Of a stretch of DNA of 64,000 nt, positions 8,537-17,278 are shown piece after piece. The number at the start of each line of letters is the position of its first letter. The stretch's first letter is position 1. The stretch covers positions 2,604,001-2,668,000 of the forward strand of contig CP059070.1 in assembly GCA_017798125.1 (NCBI GenBank). Direction: 5' to 3'. Below the pieces are notes generated by a model, which had not been told where the DNA came from, did not search any database, and saw nothing but the letters and a program-made list of their open reading frames with translations. The DNA is from Cryomorphaceae bacterium (GTDB taxonomy: Bacteria > Bacteroidota > Bacteroidia > Flavobacteriales > ECT2AJA-044). Made by a program: the position numbers and the translations under genes.

Positions 8537-9277
8537 ATGAATCTTCTTCTGAGAATTTTAGGCCTGTCTTTGTTCTTGGTCTTTGTCACGGCTTGTGCAA
8601 AAGATGAGGACGAAAACCCCAATACCCAAAGCACTTCCAGCAACAAAATTCTTCCTCTGGGAGCCTCGAGAGTCCAAGGCGCAAGGCCTGCTTTTGAAAG
8701 CTATCGATACGAGCTTTGGAAAGACTTGAAGGAAGGGGAATGGGCTTTTGACTTTATCGGCACCGTGTCGGATCCTTTTTCCTATCCCTTGGTCGATGGA
8801 GAGGAGTTTGACCGAGACCACGAAGGACGAGGAGGATGGACTTCTGGACAGATTTTAAACAACCTGGATGACTGGCTTGAAGAAACGGGATCTCCAGATA
8901 TCGTGCTTTTCAGCTCGCCAGGAGGAAATGATGCTCTTCAAGGGAAGTCCTACGACACCGCGGTTCAGAATGTCAATGACATCATAGACCTCTTGCAAAG
9001 TGATAATCCCAATGTGACCATTATTATTGAGCAAATGGCTCCGGGTCGTTCGGACATCATGACTGGTGTGCTCCAGGTCTTTTTTAATCAAATGCAGCAA
9101 GAAGTGGTGAATATTGCTGCGAATCAAAGCACTCCCGAATCTCAAGTTATTGTGGTCGATATGTTCACAGGATTCGACGACAGCTACTTAGCAGACGAAG
9201 TTCACTACAACGAAACGGGCGCGGACTTTATCGCTAGCCGATACTATAGCGTACTTCAGACAGTGTTGGAAGATTAA
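8537..9277 (+). CDS. SGNH/GDSL-type hydrolase lipoprotein
   Basis: The lipobox VTAC (Cys 20) follows a hydrophobic signal, so it is probably membrane-tethered on the outside. The SGNH blocks are in order: LGAS-R with nucleophile Ser 44 (block I, here GAS rather than GDS), GRGGW at about 98-101 (block II Gly), GGND at 129-132 (block III Asn), and D220-E-V-H223 (block V catalytic Asp/His). This predicts an esterase, lipase or acetyl-hydrolase; the substrate cannot be read from sequence. It appears monocistronic. Confidence 0.87.
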   Translation: MNLLLRILGLSLFLVFVTACAKDEDENPNTQSTSSNKILPLGASRVQGARPAFESYRYELWKDLKEGEWAFDFIGTVSDPFSYPLVDGEEFDRDHEGRGGWTSGQILNNLDDWLEETGSPDIVLFSSPGGNDALQGKSYDTAVQNVNDIIDLLQSDNPNVTIIIEQMAPGRSDIMTGVLQVFFNQMQQEVVNIAANQSTPESQVIVVDMFTGFDDSYLADEVHYNETGADFIASRYYSVLQTVLED

Positions 9278-9337
9278 GACTATCTTGTATACGGCGCTCT
9301 ACCGCCCGAGCATTTTTAACCTCAATACTTCTAATCG

Positions 9338-10318
9338 GTGAACAACACCCTCAACATTGGCATGGCCCAAATCGCCCCGATTTGGCTGAACAAGGAAAAG
9401 ACGCTTGAGAAAGTCCTTGCGTACATCGAGAAGGCGGCGGATCAGGGCTGCGAGCTCTTAGTTTTTGGAGAAGGGCTGCTTCCCGGGTATCCGTTTTGGG
9501 TTTCGCTGACCGATGGAGCCGCTTTTGACTCCACCATCCAAAAAGAACTCCACGCCCATTATTTGCGAAATGCCGTTCAACCCGAAGCGGGTGACCTCGA
9601 CGAGGTATGCCGGTTGGCAAGAAAAAATAAGATGGCGATCTACCTCGGCATTATTGAGCGAGCACTGGATCGAGGAGGCCATAGCCTGTATTGCTCCTTG
9701 GTGTACATTGATTCCGAAGGGGTAATTCAATCCGTTCACCGCAAACTCCAACCAACCTATGAAGAGCGCCTTACTTGGGCACCTGGAGATGGACACGGAT
9801 TACAGGTACATCCACTGAAGGCCTTTACCGTAGGTGGACTAAACTGCTGGGAGAACTGGATGCCCTTATCAAGAACAGCGCTGTATGCCATGGGTGAAAA
9901 CCTACACATAGCCGTATGGCCGGGCACGCTAGACAACACCAAGGACATTACGAGATTCATCGCGCGGGAGTCACGCTCTTTTGTGGTCTCCGTTTCCAGC
10001 TTGATGCGTGTAGAGGACTTTCCTCCCAACACGCCTCACCTAGACGAAATTTTGAAAAAAGCGCCTTCCACCTTGGCCAACGGAGGATCTGGAATCGCCG
10101 GCCCCAACGGGGAATGGATACTGGAGCCCGTTACGGAAAAGGAAGGCCTCATCACGACGACCATTGACTTCAACCGCGTGCTCGAGGAACGGCAGAACTT
10201 TGACCCCGTTGGACATTATTCTCGGCCCGATGTTACACGCCTCATCGTTAACCGGGAGCGCCAGTCTGTTTTGGGTGAAGAACGTTCACATATTCCTGAT
10301 GAAACTGATCAAAAATGA
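9338..10318 (+). CDS. Nitrilase-family carbon-nitrogen hydrolase
   Basis: GTG start at 9338. The Glu-Lys-Cys triad is complete: E45 ([10 protein letters not shown]), K136 ([14 protein letters not shown]) and C170 ([12 protein letters not shown]). The NCWEN context and HRKLQPT/ERLTW block are those of true nitrilases, which convert a nitrile to a carboxylate and ammonia, rather than amidases or omega-amidases. It is the first gene of a four-gene operon in which each gene overlaps the next by 4 bp (ATGA). The other members are a VOC protein, a GNAT acetyltransferase and a thioredoxin-like lipoprotein. Family is confident; substrate unknown. Confidence 0.9.
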   Translation: MNNTLNIGMAQIAPIWLNKEKTLEKVLAYIEKAADQGCELLVFGEGLLPGYPFWVSLTDGAAFDSTIQKELHAHYLRNAVQPEAGDLDEVCRLARKNKMAIYLGIIERALDRGGHSLYCSLVYIDSEGVIQSVHRKLQPTYEERLTWAPGDGHGLQVHPLKAFTVGGLNCWENWMPLSRTALYAMGENLHIAVWPGTLDNTKDITRFIARESRSFVVSVSSLMRVEDFPPNTPHLDEILKKAPSTLANGGSGIAGPNGEWILEPVTEKEGLITTTIDFNRVLEERQNFDPVGHYSRPDVTRLIVNRERQSVLGEERSHIPDETDQK

Positions 10319-10737
10319 CCAACCCTTTTCACTTAGCCATTCCAGTACGAGATCTCGAACGTTGCCGAGCTTTTTACAAGGAAGTTTTGCAATGTGCTGA
10401 AGGGCGGAGCTCTGACCATTGGGTCGATTTTGATTTCTTCGGACACCAATTGGTCATACATCAAAAACCCGCTGATGCTCAGGATGAACGGGCCATTTCA
10501 AATCCGGTGGATGGTCACGACGTCCCTGTCCCCCATTTTGGTGTTGTCCTCGACTGGGCTGACTGGGAAGCTTTAGCAGAGAGGCTCAGGGCACAGGACA
10601 TCACCTTTGTCATTGAACCGCATATACGCTTTCAAGGCCAAGTGGGTGAACAAGCCACTATGTTCTTCATGGACCCCGAAAACAATGCCCTTGAGTTTAA
10701 GGCCTTCAAGGACATGAACCAGCTATTCGCCAAATGA
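10315..10737 (+). CDS. VOC-family (glyoxalase/dioxygenase superfamily) protein
   Basis: A 140-residue protein with two beta-alpha-beta-beta-beta modules. It starts [21 protein letters not shown], with the first potential metal ligand at His 6, and ends [17 protein letters not shown], where the last ligand Glu is typical. The middle His-rich stretch ([11 protein letters not shown]) begins the second module. VOC proteins act as glyoxalases, dioxygenases or resistance proteins; nothing here fixes the reaction. It overlaps the nitrilase stop by 4 bp, implying coupled translation. Confidence 0.87.
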   Translation: MTNPFHLAIPVRDLERCRAFYKEVLQCAEGRSSDHWVDFDFFGHQLVIHQKPADAQDERAISNPVDGHDVPVPHFGVVLDWADWEALAERLRAQDITFVIEPHIRFQGQVGEQATMFFMDPENNALEFKAFKDMNQLFAK

Positions 10738-11255
10738 GCGCCCAAAGTGATGCCAAAATAAAAGGGCCACGAATTGTCCTTCGAGCCATTGAGTCCGAGG
10801 ATGTGGGAAACATATTTCGTGGGCTCTCACATCCCAAAGTGATCCAGCACTACGGCGTAGGCTATTCGAGCTTAGAAGAAACAGAAGAGCAAATGAAGTG
10901 GTTTGCCCAACCGGAACAGATGTGGTTTGCCGTTTGCTCAATTGAAGGTGAATTCTACGGTGCAGGTGGATTTAACGCTATTTCCAAGCCGAAGGAAACA
11001 GCGGAAATAGGATTCTGGCTGCTCCCGGAATACTGGGGCATGGGCATCATGAATGAGGCCATGCCTTTGCTCTGCGCATTCGGGTTTGAGGAGTTGGGGC
11101 TCAAACGCATTGAAGGCTATGTCGAAACGGATAATATGAACTGCCAGAGAGCCATGGCCAAGCTAGATTTTGAGAAAGAAAAGACCCTCCTAGACCATGA
11201 GGTTAAGAATGGCCGTTCCATTTCCGTAGATGTCTTCATTAACTCGCGACCATGA
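10734..11255 (+). CDS. GNAT N-acetyltransferase, RimJ/RimL-type
   Basis: A 173-residue GNAT-fold protein. The N-terminal [12 protein letters not shown] is the usual RimJ/RimL opening. The acetyl-CoA-binding region is [17 protein letters not shown] at about residues 95-112, and the family-specific ending is [25 protein letters not shown]. It probably acetylates an N-terminal amine or small molecule. It overlaps both neighbours by 4 bp within the nitrilase operon. The substrate cannot be predicted. Confidence 0.87.
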   Translation: MSAQSDAKIKGPRIVLRAIESEDVGNIFRGLSHPKVIQHYGVGYSSLEETEEQMKWFAQPEQMWFAVCSIEGEFYGAGGFNAISKPKETAEIGFWLLPEYWGMGIMNEAMPLLCAFGFEELGLKRIEGYVETDNMNCQRAMAKLDFEKEKTLLDHEVKNGRSISVDVFINSRP

Positions 11256-12028
11256 AAATTTCCAGCTATGTAAGCACCATGGCTACAGCCTTCCTCATCA
11301 TATCCTGTGCGCCTCAAGGGACGGAGGATATAAAAGTCACCGGAGCTCAATTAGAAGTTCTTTTCCATGACTGGTGGACGTATCACAATGAAAACCTAGT
11401 TCTGTCTGCCGAATTTGAAGCGCTTGATGAGGACGGAGGCACCATCACCAAAGAAGCTTTTCTCGAGGCATTGACTACCGAGGTCTACATCCCCTTGGAA
11501 AGGGAATCTCCCTCGGATAAGCCCTTTTATCAGCTTTATCGTCTGGGGCCAAAAGCGGATTCGGACATAGGCCCAACCATGGCGAATGAAGCGCAGACCT
11601 TCTTACAGTACTTCCGGCTGGAAGGAACCCAATTCCCTGACTTTTCTTTTACCGACTTGGACGGCATGACCTACACCAAAGAAGGCACTAAGGGCCAGGT
11701 TTTGGTGCTCAAGACCTGGTTTATCAACTGCGGCGCTTGCATTGCGGAGTTTCCGGACCTCAATGAATTTGTGGAGCAGAATGAGGACGGAAAGGATCTC
11801 CTATTCATCAGCCTGGCTACCGACAGAGCACCTGCCTTGGAAGAATTCTTGATTGGAAGAGAATTCGCCTATACCGTTGTCCCAGAGGCAGGACCCTTCA
11901 TTCGGAAAATTGGACTTCGGATTTATCCGACCCATATCATTGTAGACGGGGACGGAGTCATTCTGAAGGTCGTAAACAAGGCCTCCGAAATGATGGCCTT
12001 TTTGGAAGGACTGGAGCTGGCTGGATAG
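11252..12028 (+). CDS. Thioredoxin-like (TlpA/redoxin) lipoprotein
   Basis: Lipobox IISC (Cys 19). Residues about 125-255 form a TlpA-like thioredoxin domain: FPDFSFTDLDG opening, W-F-I-N-C160-G-A-C163 active-site CxxC, and the cis-Pro region YPTHIIVDGDG. It probably reduces or isomerises disulphides on the periplasmic side of a membrane. The region between residues 30 and 120 is Bacteroidota-specific and unassigned. It is the last gene of the overlapping nitrilase operon. Repeat copy 3 follows 13 bp after the stop. Confidence 0.87.
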   Translation: MKISSYVSTMATAFLIISCAPQGTEDIKVTGAQLEVLFHDWWTYHNENLVLSAEFEALDEDGGTITKEAFLEALTTEVYIPLERESPSDKPFYQLYRLGPKADSDIGPTMANEAQTFLQYFRLEGTQFPDFSFTDLDGMTYTKEGTKGQVLVLKTWFINCGACIAEFPDLNEFVEQNEDGKDLLFISLATDRAPALEEFLIGREFAYTVVPEAGPFIRKIGLRIYPTHIIVDGDGVILKVVNKASEMMAFLEGLELAG

Positions 12029-12041
12029 AGCAAAGAGAAGC

Positions 12042-12058
12042 ATCGCGCCGTAGGCGCA
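12042..12058 (+). repeat. Hairpin repeat family 1, copy 3
   Basis: Perfect 17-nt copy between the end of the nitrilase operon (12028) and the TrpF-like start (12090). It occupies over a quarter of a 61-bp gap. Confidence 0.92.
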
Positions 12059-12089
12059 AAATCCAAAAGTCTCGCCTATATTCGTCTTT

Positions 12090-12752
12090 GTGAAGGCGAT
12101 CCGTAACCCTCGTGTGAAAATTTGCTGCATCAGCAGTCTTGATGAAGCGCAACTGGCTATTGATGCCGGGGCTTCTGCACTAGGGCTTGTTGGGCCAATG
12201 CCGAGTGGTCCAGGGGTGATTGACAACGCCCTTATTGCGGAGATTGCGCGGATGGTTCCCCCTCCTATCGCCACCTTTCTCTTGACCAGCGAGACCCGAG
12301 CAGCGGATGTTATTGAGCGCCACAGGCTCGTTCAAACCTCGACCATTCAACTCGTTGACGCACTTCCCTTGGAGGACTACGGAGTACTTCGGAAGGCGCT
12401 TCCGCAGGTCAAGCTGGTCCAAGTTATTCATGTTTTGGATGAAGGATCGGTTGAGGAGGCCCAATCGGTTGCCCCGCACGTCGATGCTATTCTGCTGGAC
12501 AGCGGTAATCCGAACTTAGACGTCAAAGTATTGGGCGGAACCGGAAAGACCCACAATTGGGCCCTAAGCCGTCGTATCCGCGCTGAAATTCCGGTACCCG
12601 TTTTCTTGGCGGGCGGGCTACGTGCTGAAAACGCGCGTGAGGCCATCGAAAGCGTAGGGCCTTTTGGTTTGGATCTGTGCAGTGGCGTACGGACCGATGG
12701 TGCGCTTGATCCACAAAAACTCCAGGAATTCTTTAAAGCTGTGAATACTTAG
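12090..12752 (+). CDS. Phosphoribosylanthranilate isomerase-like protein (divergent TrpF)
   Basis: GTG start at 12090. A 220-aa (beta/alpha)8 protein matching TrpF motif order: VKICCI near the N-terminus (usual KICG; catalytic Cys retained), ILLDSG with the catalytic Asp, LGGTGKTHNW, and LAGGL...FGLDLCSGV at the phosphate-binding end. Departures from standard TrpF are CC for CG, GPMPSGPG where SPR is usual, and QLVD where QLHG is usual. There are no other trp genes nearby, so it may be a specialised paralogue rather than the tryptophan-pathway enzyme. It heads an operon with GNAT, GyrI-like and HAD genes. Confidence 0.78.
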   Translation: MKAIRNPRVKICCISSLDEAQLAIDAGASALGLVGPMPSGPGVIDNALIAEIARMVPPPIATFLLTSETRAADVIERHRLVQTSTIQLVDALPLEDYGVLRKALPQVKLVQVIHVLDEGSVEEAQSVAPHVDAILLDSGNPNLDVKVLGGTGKTHNWALSRRIRAEIPVPVFLAGGLRAENAREAIESVGPFGLDLCSGVRTDGALDPQKLQEFFKAVNT

Positions 12753-12756
12753 TCCT

Positions 12757-13299
12757 ATGGAATACGCCTTTACTTCCGATCGATTGGGTTTTCGAAACTG
12801 GCAGGATGAGGACTTGATTCCCATGGCGGCCATCAATGCCAATCCCGAGGTTATGGAGTACTTCCCTTCGACTCAAGATGAACGGCAAACCGCGGATTTT
12901 ATTGGTCGTATGAAGGATCAGTGGGCTCGACTTGGGTTCTGTTATTTCGCCGTCGAGGAACTGGAGAGCAAGGCGTTTATCGGCTTTATTGGGCTGTCCG
13001 AACAGCACTATGAGGCCTTTTTTAACCCGAGCGTGGACATCGGTTGGCGGCTCGATCCTCGATATTGGGGCAAGGGCTACGCCACGGAAGGTGCAAAGCG
13101 CTGCTTGGAATACGCCTTCGAAGTGGTCGAGCTGCAGCAAGTCGTTTCGGTGTGCCCGAAAATCAACAGCAAATCGGAGCGTGTGATGCAGAAGATCGGC
13201 ATGTCGGAGGTCGCCGCCTTTGACCACCCCCTACTCGCCTCTTCCCCCGAACTGACGCGCTGCCTCTTGTACGAAATGAATAACCCTCGTCGCGCATGA
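12757..13299 (+). CDS. GNAT N-acetyltransferase, RimJ/RimL-type
   Basis: A 180-residue GNAT protein. It opens with TSDRLGFRNWQDEDL. Acetyl-CoA site IGWRLDPRYWGKGYATEG lies at about residues 94-111 (the Q/R-x-x-G-x-G/A pattern is RYWGKGYA). It ends with the usual INSKSERVMQKIGM. It starts 4 bp after the TrpF-like stop and overlaps the next gene by 4 bp, so it is co-translated. A second GNAT, at 10734, lies in the previous operon and is related only at family level. Confidence 0.87.
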   Translation: MEYAFTSDRLGFRNWQDEDLIPMAAINANPEVMEYFPSTQDERQTADFIGRMKDQWARLGFCYFAVEELESKAFIGFIGLSEQHYEAFFNPSVDIGWRLDPRYWGKGYATEGAKRCLEYAFEVVELQQVVSVCPKINSKSERVMQKIGMSEVAAFDHPLLASSPELTRCLLYEMNNPRRA

Positions 13300-13772
13300 C
13301 CCCTAGAATCGAAGAACTACCACCTAAAAAACTGATCGGTCTCCACCTCTCAATGAGCTTGGTCGAGAACCGAACCGGACCTCTTTGGGCTCAGTTTGCA
13401 CCAAGGATCAAGGAAATTGGAAACCGCACTTCTGAGGACAAGATTTCCCTGCAGATCTATCCGGAGGATTATTATAGGGCCTTTCGGCCCGATAAGCTCT
13501 TTACGAAATGGGCGGCCGTCGAGGTAGTGGATTGGTCTCAAGTACCCGATGGGCTGGATACGCTAGAACTTCATAGCGGGTTATACGCGGTTTTCGACTA
13601 CGTGGGCTCTAGCGCGGATCCTTCCATTTTTCAATACATCTTCAATGAATGGATTCCCAACTCTGACTACCTAGTGGACGACCGACCACATTTCGAGGTT
13701 CTCGGGGCCAAATACAAGAATAACGACCCTAGCTCGGAAGAGGAAATCTGGATTCCCATTAGGCCGAAATGA
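13296..13772 (+). CDS. GyrI-like small-molecule-binding domain protein
   Basis: A 158-residue single-domain protein with the GyrI/AraC-effector-binding fold. Features are the opening IEELPPKKLIGLHLSMS, then LELHSGLYAVFDYVGS at about 91-106, and the closing DDRPHFEVLGAKYKNNDPSSEEEIWIPI. Such stand-alone domains bind small hydrophobic or cationic molecules; a few hydrolyse them. No DNA-binding domain is attached. It overlaps both neighbours by 4 bp. Confidence 0.85.
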   Translation: MTPRIEELPPKKLIGLHLSMSLVENRTGPLWAQFAPRIKEIGNRTSEDKISLQIYPEDYYRAFRPDKLFTKWAAVEVVDWSQVPDGLDTLELHSGLYAVFDYVGSSADPSIFQYIFNEWIPNSDYLVDDRPHFEVLGAKYKNNDPSSEEEIWIPIRPK

Positions 13773-14437
13773 AGCTCTTTGTATTTGACATTGACGATAC
13801 CCTGACCCGGAGTGAATCCCAGCATCAAACCTCCTATGCCCAAGCCATGCGGGATTTTGGAATAACGGACATTGATGAAAATTGGAAGGGCTACCTCCAC
13901 CATACGGACAGCTACATCTTGAGTGTGAACTATGAACGCAATCTTCCGGGCCCTTTTGATTTTTCATTTATCGGTCCGTTTGAAACGCGCATGAATGAGC
14001 TCATTAAGACCAAGCCACCGGTATCCGAAGTCCCCGGTGCTCGAGAAGCCGTTGATTTCATCCGAACTCAGGGCTATGCTGTTGCCTTTGCTACTGGCTC
14101 TTTATTGGAACCCGCACTCCTGAAATTGAGACAAGCAGAGATCAATCATTCCCCAGAATTGGTTGTCGGTTCCAACACCATTTTTGAACGCGAAGGCATA
14201 GTCTCCGAAGCTGTAGAGCGTGCTCGAGCTCACTACAGTGTCCAAGACTTTGAGCACATCATCTCTGTGGGAGATGGGCTTTGGAATTTGACCACTGCTC
14301 AAAACTTGGGACTGCACTTTATGGGTATTGGAACCAAGAATTTGGAGGACTTCAATAAACACGGTCTCGAACTCCACATCGAGGATTGGACTTCGTTTGA
14401 CTTAAGCGTGATGGAATCAGCCTTGGGAATTGCTTGA
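13769..14437 (+). CDS. HAD-superfamily hydrolase
   Basis: A 222-residue protein with HAD motif I as FDIDDTLTR (nucleophile Asp 7, acid/base Asp 9), motif II AFATGS at about 109-114, and motif IV SVGDGLWNLTTAQ at about 169-181 (Asp 171 binds Mg2+). A phosphatase or phosphoglycolate-phosphatase-like activity is expected, with substrate unknown. It is the last gene of the TrpF-like operon, overlapping the GyrI-like gene by 4 bp. Confidence 0.87.
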   Translation: MKLFVFDIDDTLTRSESQHQTSYAQAMRDFGITDIDENWKGYLHHTDSYILSVNYERNLPGPFDFSFIGPFETRMNELIKTKPPVSEVPGAREAVDFIRTQGYAVAFATGSLLEPALLKLRQAEINHSPELVVGSNTIFEREGIVSEAVERARAHYSVQDFEHIISVGDGLWNLTTAQNLGLHFMGIGTKNLEDFNKHGLELHIEDWTSFDLSVMESALGIA

Positions 14438-14500
14438 ATCTCGAGCTTGCGAAAGCCCGCTCATCTTCCTTAAATTGTACTTCCTATTTAACCGAAAACC

Positions 14501-14896
14501 ATGAGAGTTACACTTGTAAGTATCCCTGTTCGCGACCAGCAAAAGGCATTAGAATTCTATACCGACATCCTCGGTTTTGTGAAGAAAAAAGATGAACCCG
14601 TCGGTGGTGGAAACCGGTGGTTGACCCTGGTCGCCAAAGACTGGCAAGACGGTCCAGAACTTCTTCTAGAACCTGCTCCCAATCACTTTGAACCTTCTAA
14701 AGTTTTCCAAGAAGCTTTGAAAAATGCCGGCATCCCTTGGACCCAATTGGACGTGGATGACGTAGAAGCGGAATACGCACGATTAACGGATTTGGGGGTC
14801 GAATTCAGCGTCCAACCGACCGCTATGGAGACCGTGAAGTTTGCCATATTCGACGACACCTGCGGAAACAACATTCAACTGGTTCAATACCTTTAA
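14501..14896 (+). CDS. VOC-family protein
   Basis: A 131-residue VOC protein. It opens RVTLVSIPVRDQQKALEFYTDILGF and ends KFAIFDDTCGNNIQLVQYL. It has two modules of the glyoxalase/extradiol-dioxygenase fold. The first metal position is Ser/Val rather than His, so metal binding is doubtful and a binding or epimerase-like role is equally possible. It is separated from the HAD gene by 63 bp and followed by a short inverted repeat. Confidence 0.85.
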   Translation: MRVTLVSIPVRDQQKALEFYTDILGFVKKKDEPVGGGNRWLTLVAKDWQDGPELLLEPAPNHFEPSKVFQEALKNAGIPWTQLDVDDVEAEYARLTDLGVEFSVQPTAMETVKFAIFDDTCGNNIQLVQYL

Positions 14897-14901
14897 TTCA
14901 G

Positions 14902-14922
14902 CCTATAGACAATAACTATAGG
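14902..14922. promoter_or_regulatory. Perfect inverted repeat after the VOC gene
   Basis: CCTATAG (14902-14908) and CTATAGG (14916-14922) surround a 7-nt spacer, 5 bp after the VOC stop and 87 bp before the LOG start. There is no strong T-run, so it fits an operator at least as well as a weak terminator. Confidence 0.5.
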
Positions 14923-15008
14923 ATATGTTTAAGTTCTGTTATCCAGTAATTTAATCAGCTTTACCTAAACAAAATTCTGATTTTTCCACTCAAGATCCTG
15001 AAGACACT

Positions 15009-15596
15009 ATGACCATTAAACGTGTCTGCGTCTACTGCGCTTCAAGTGCTAAGATTGACCCTGTATATTTCGAAGAAACGAGGAGATTGGCTAGGGCTTT
15101 AGTCGCGGCGGATATCGACGTCGTTTACGGAGGAGGTGCGGTTGGACTGATGGGTACACTTGCGGATACCGTCATTCAAGAAGGCGGCCGGATCAAAGGC
15201 ATCATGCCCAAGTTCATGAACGAGGTGGAATGGGCGCATAAAGACGTCACGGACTTTGAGTTCACCAACACGATGCATGAACGGAAGGCAAAGTTTCTTG
15301 AAGGTATCGACGGACTCATAACCCTACCCGGCGGAAGCGGCACATTAGAGGAATTTTTTGAAGCCATTACCTTGAAGCGATTGGGGCAATTCACCAAACC
15401 CATTGTGGTGCTCAACACCAATGGGTTTTACGATCCTTTAAAAGAGTTACTGGAGATGTGCGTCTCTCAAAAATTCATGCACGAAAAGCACTTGGCGATG
15501 TGGGATATCGTTGACCGCGTTGAGGATGTGCTGCCAAGTTTGGAGAATGCACAAGCCTGGGATGACGACCCACTCAGCTTCGCCACCAATAAATAA
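15009..15596 (+). CDS. LOG-family protein (cytokinin-riboside phosphoribohydrolase-like)
   Basis: A 195-residue Rossmann-type protein of the LOG/TIGR00730 family. It has VYCASSAKIDP opening, VYGGGAVGLMG at about 40-50, MHERKAKF, and the signature PGGSGTLEE at about 107-115 whose Glu is catalytic. Family members cleave N6-modified or plain nucleoside 5'-monophosphates to the base and ribose 5-phosphate. Bacterial roles are often nucleotide salvage. It is followed 8 bp later by an alpha/beta hydrolase, probably in the same operon. Confidence 0.92.
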   Translation: MTIKRVCVYCASSAKIDPVYFEETRRLARALVAADIDVVYGGGAVGLMGTLADTVIQEGGRIKGIMPKFMNEVEWAHKDVTDFEFTNTMHERKAKFLEGIDGLITLPGGSGTLEEFFEAITLKRLGQFTKPIVVLNTNGFYDPLKELLEMCVSQKFMHEKHLAMWDIVDRVEDVLPSLENAQAWDDDPLSFATNK

Positions 15597-15604
15597 TCAC
15601 CCTG

Positions 15605-16303
15605 ATGAACAGCCTACCCCACCTACTGCTCCTTCACGGCGCTCTGGGCAGTGAACAGCAACTAACAGCACTTCGTCGTGAAATGGAATCCTCCTTTAAC
15701 GTTCACTCCTTGAATTTTGAAGGACACGGTGGGTCGCCATCGGGCCGTCCATTTTCCATGGAGGGTTTTGTCGAGAATGTTCTGGCCTACCTGGATGCAA
15801 ACGACTTAAAAAGCGCAAACATCTTTGGATACAGTATGGGTGGATACGTTGCCCTTCAATTGGCTCGATCTCATCCAGAACGCGTGGAGAAGATTGTGAC
15901 CTATGGAACTAAGCTTGACTGGAGTCCAGAGGCTTCTGCCAAAGAAGTGCGGATGCTGAACCCCGATGTCATTGAAGAGAAGGTGCCTAAGTTTGCCGCG
16001 CATTTGAAGGCCACTCATCATCCCGATCACTGGCGAGATGTTTTGGCGAAAACAGCTGACATGATGCTCGACCTTGGCCAACGTCCTCGTTTGACGAATT
16101 CTACTTTTGCCGAAGTGAGTTGTCCCGTACTCGTGTGCATTGGGTCGGAAGATCAAATGGTGACCCTAGCCGAGAGTCAGAACGCTGCAGAACACCTATC
16201 CCAGGGGACACTACTCGAGCTCAATGGATATGTACACCCCATCGAGCGCGTCGATTCCAAAGCACTTTCAAAGGAGGTACAAGCATTTCTCATCGGCCCT
16301 TAG
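15605..16303 (+). CDS. Alpha/beta-fold hydrolase
   Basis: A 232-residue alpha/beta hydrolase. The oxyanion strand is LLLLHGALGS, then NFEGHGGS, the nucleophile elbow GYSMGG at about residues 76-81 (Ser 78), the acid region CIGSEDQMV, and a C-terminal His in GYVHPIE. The catalytic triad looks complete. Overall it resembles MenH/BioH-type small esterases, but nothing fixes the substrate. It starts 8 bp after the LOG gene. Confidence 0.88.
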   Translation: MNSLPHLLLLHGALGSEQQLTALRREMESSFNVHSLNFEGHGGSPSGRPFSMEGFVENVLAYLDANDLKSANIFGYSMGGYVALQLARSHPERVEKIVTYGTKLDWSPEASAKEVRMLNPDVIEEKVPKFAAHLKATHHPDHWRDVLAKTADMMLDLGQRPRLTNSTFAEVSCPVLVCIGSEDQMVTLAESQNAAEHLSQGTLLELNGYVHPIERVDSKALSKEVQAFLIGP

Positions 16304-16334
16304 AAACGTGATTTACGCGAAAAGTGAGTTTTAA

Positions 16335-16352
16335 ACGGAGGCGATTCCGTTG
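16335..16352. terminator. Possible weak hairpin after the LOG-hydrolase operon
   Basis: AACGGA (16335-16340) and TCCGTT (16347-16352) surround a 6-nt loop, 31 bp after the hydrolase stop. No long T-run follows, so termination is uncertain. Confidence 0.35.
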
Positions 16353-16389
16353 TACTTTGCATGGACGAGTGTTGGCTGGGTGTAGTGGC

Positions 16390-16406
16390 ATCGCGCCGCA
16401 GGCGCA
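16390..16406 (+). repeat. Hairpin repeat family 1, copy 4 (GCA loop)
   Basis: ATCGCGCCGCAGGCGCA. The stem is intact and the loop is GCA instead of GTA. It ends 12 bp before the start at 16419. Confidence 0.9.
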
Positions 16407-16418
16407 AAAATTCTGCTT

Positions 16419-17264
16419 ATGAAGGCTCTTATTTTAACCATTCTATTGGGCTTGACTTCAATCTGGGCCATGGGGCAAACCTATTCCGGGATGGTGGTGG
16501 ATGGGCAATCCAAGGAGGCAATCGCCTACGCAAATATTGGGGTATTGAACAAAAACTTAGGGGTGATTTCGCGGCCCGATGGACGATTTTCAATTGATCT
16601 GTCCCTAGCCGATCCATCTGATAGTCTGGCGTTTTCCATGATTGGGTATGCTCCCTTCTACGTTGTGGTCGGTAACCTGAACTTTGAAAAGGGTGAAGTG
16701 GCCTTGCAACCCACCTCCTACGAGTTGAGCACCATTGAGGTTTCGGATAAGGAACGGGCCAAGTTTGAGAAGTTCGGCGTCACCAAACCGAGCAAGACGA
16801 CTACGGGACACAGCGGGACTGATGAATTTGGTTTCGGCGGTGAATGGGGGCTGAAGATCGGGAACCAAGGGCAGCGCTATTGGCTCCAAGACGTTCAGTT
16901 TCACTTGCGTTTCAACACGGTGGACAGCGTGCTTTTTCGGGTCAATATCTATTCCGCAGAGGCAAATGTTCCCGGCCCTTCTATCCTGCATGAGCCCATC
17001 TTTGTAACGGCCCGTAAAAAGGAAAAGTGGATTGCAGCGGATGTTGCCGAGCAGCACCTCATCATAGATTCGGACCTCATTGTCACCTACGAAGTCATCC
17101 GAATCTGGTACAGCGAAGATGGAGAAAACCACCTCTACTTCACGCACGCCGAGAAAGCTCCAAAGGGGATGACGTTTAGCAAGGGTTCAAGCTTCGACTC
17201 GTGGAAGCTGAATGAAAAGCCGCCCGTGGCCATTTTTGTCAATGGGCGTTTGTTGGGGGATTGA
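16419..17264 (+). CDS. Exported protein with carboxypeptidase-regulatory-like domain
   Basis: Signal peptide MKALILTILLGLTSIWAMGQ, then a CarboxypepD_reg-like beta-sandwich at about residues 20-105 (YSGMVVDGQSKEAIAYANIGV, PDGRFSIDL, FSMIGYAPF). This is the domain that often precedes TonB-dependent receptors, but here no plug or barrel follows. The remaining 170 residues (WLQDVQFHLRFNTVDSVLFRVNIYSA) form a second beta-rich domain. The whole matches a Bacteroidota family of stand-alone exported proteins of unknown function. Repeat copy 4 lies directly upstream. Confidence 0.82.
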   Translation: MKALILTILLGLTSIWAMGQTYSGMVVDGQSKEAIAYANIGVLNKNLGVISRPDGRFSIDLSLADPSDSLAFSMIGYAPFYVVVGNLNFEKGEVALQPTSYELSTIEVSDKERAKFEKFGVTKPSKTTTGHSGTDEFGFGGEWGLKIGNQGQRYWLQDVQFHLRFNTVDSVLFRVNIYSAEANVPGPSILHEPIFVTARKKEKWIAADVAEQHLIIDSDLIVTYEVIRIWYSEDGENHLYFTHAEKAPKGMTFSKGSSFDSWKLNEKPPVAIFVNGRLLGD

Positions 17265-17278
17265 TTTAGAAGGCTTCT

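Noticed and set aside
12180-12646. Antisense ORFs across the TrpF-like gene
   Set aside because: They are shadow frames of a well-supported coding region with no domain similarity.
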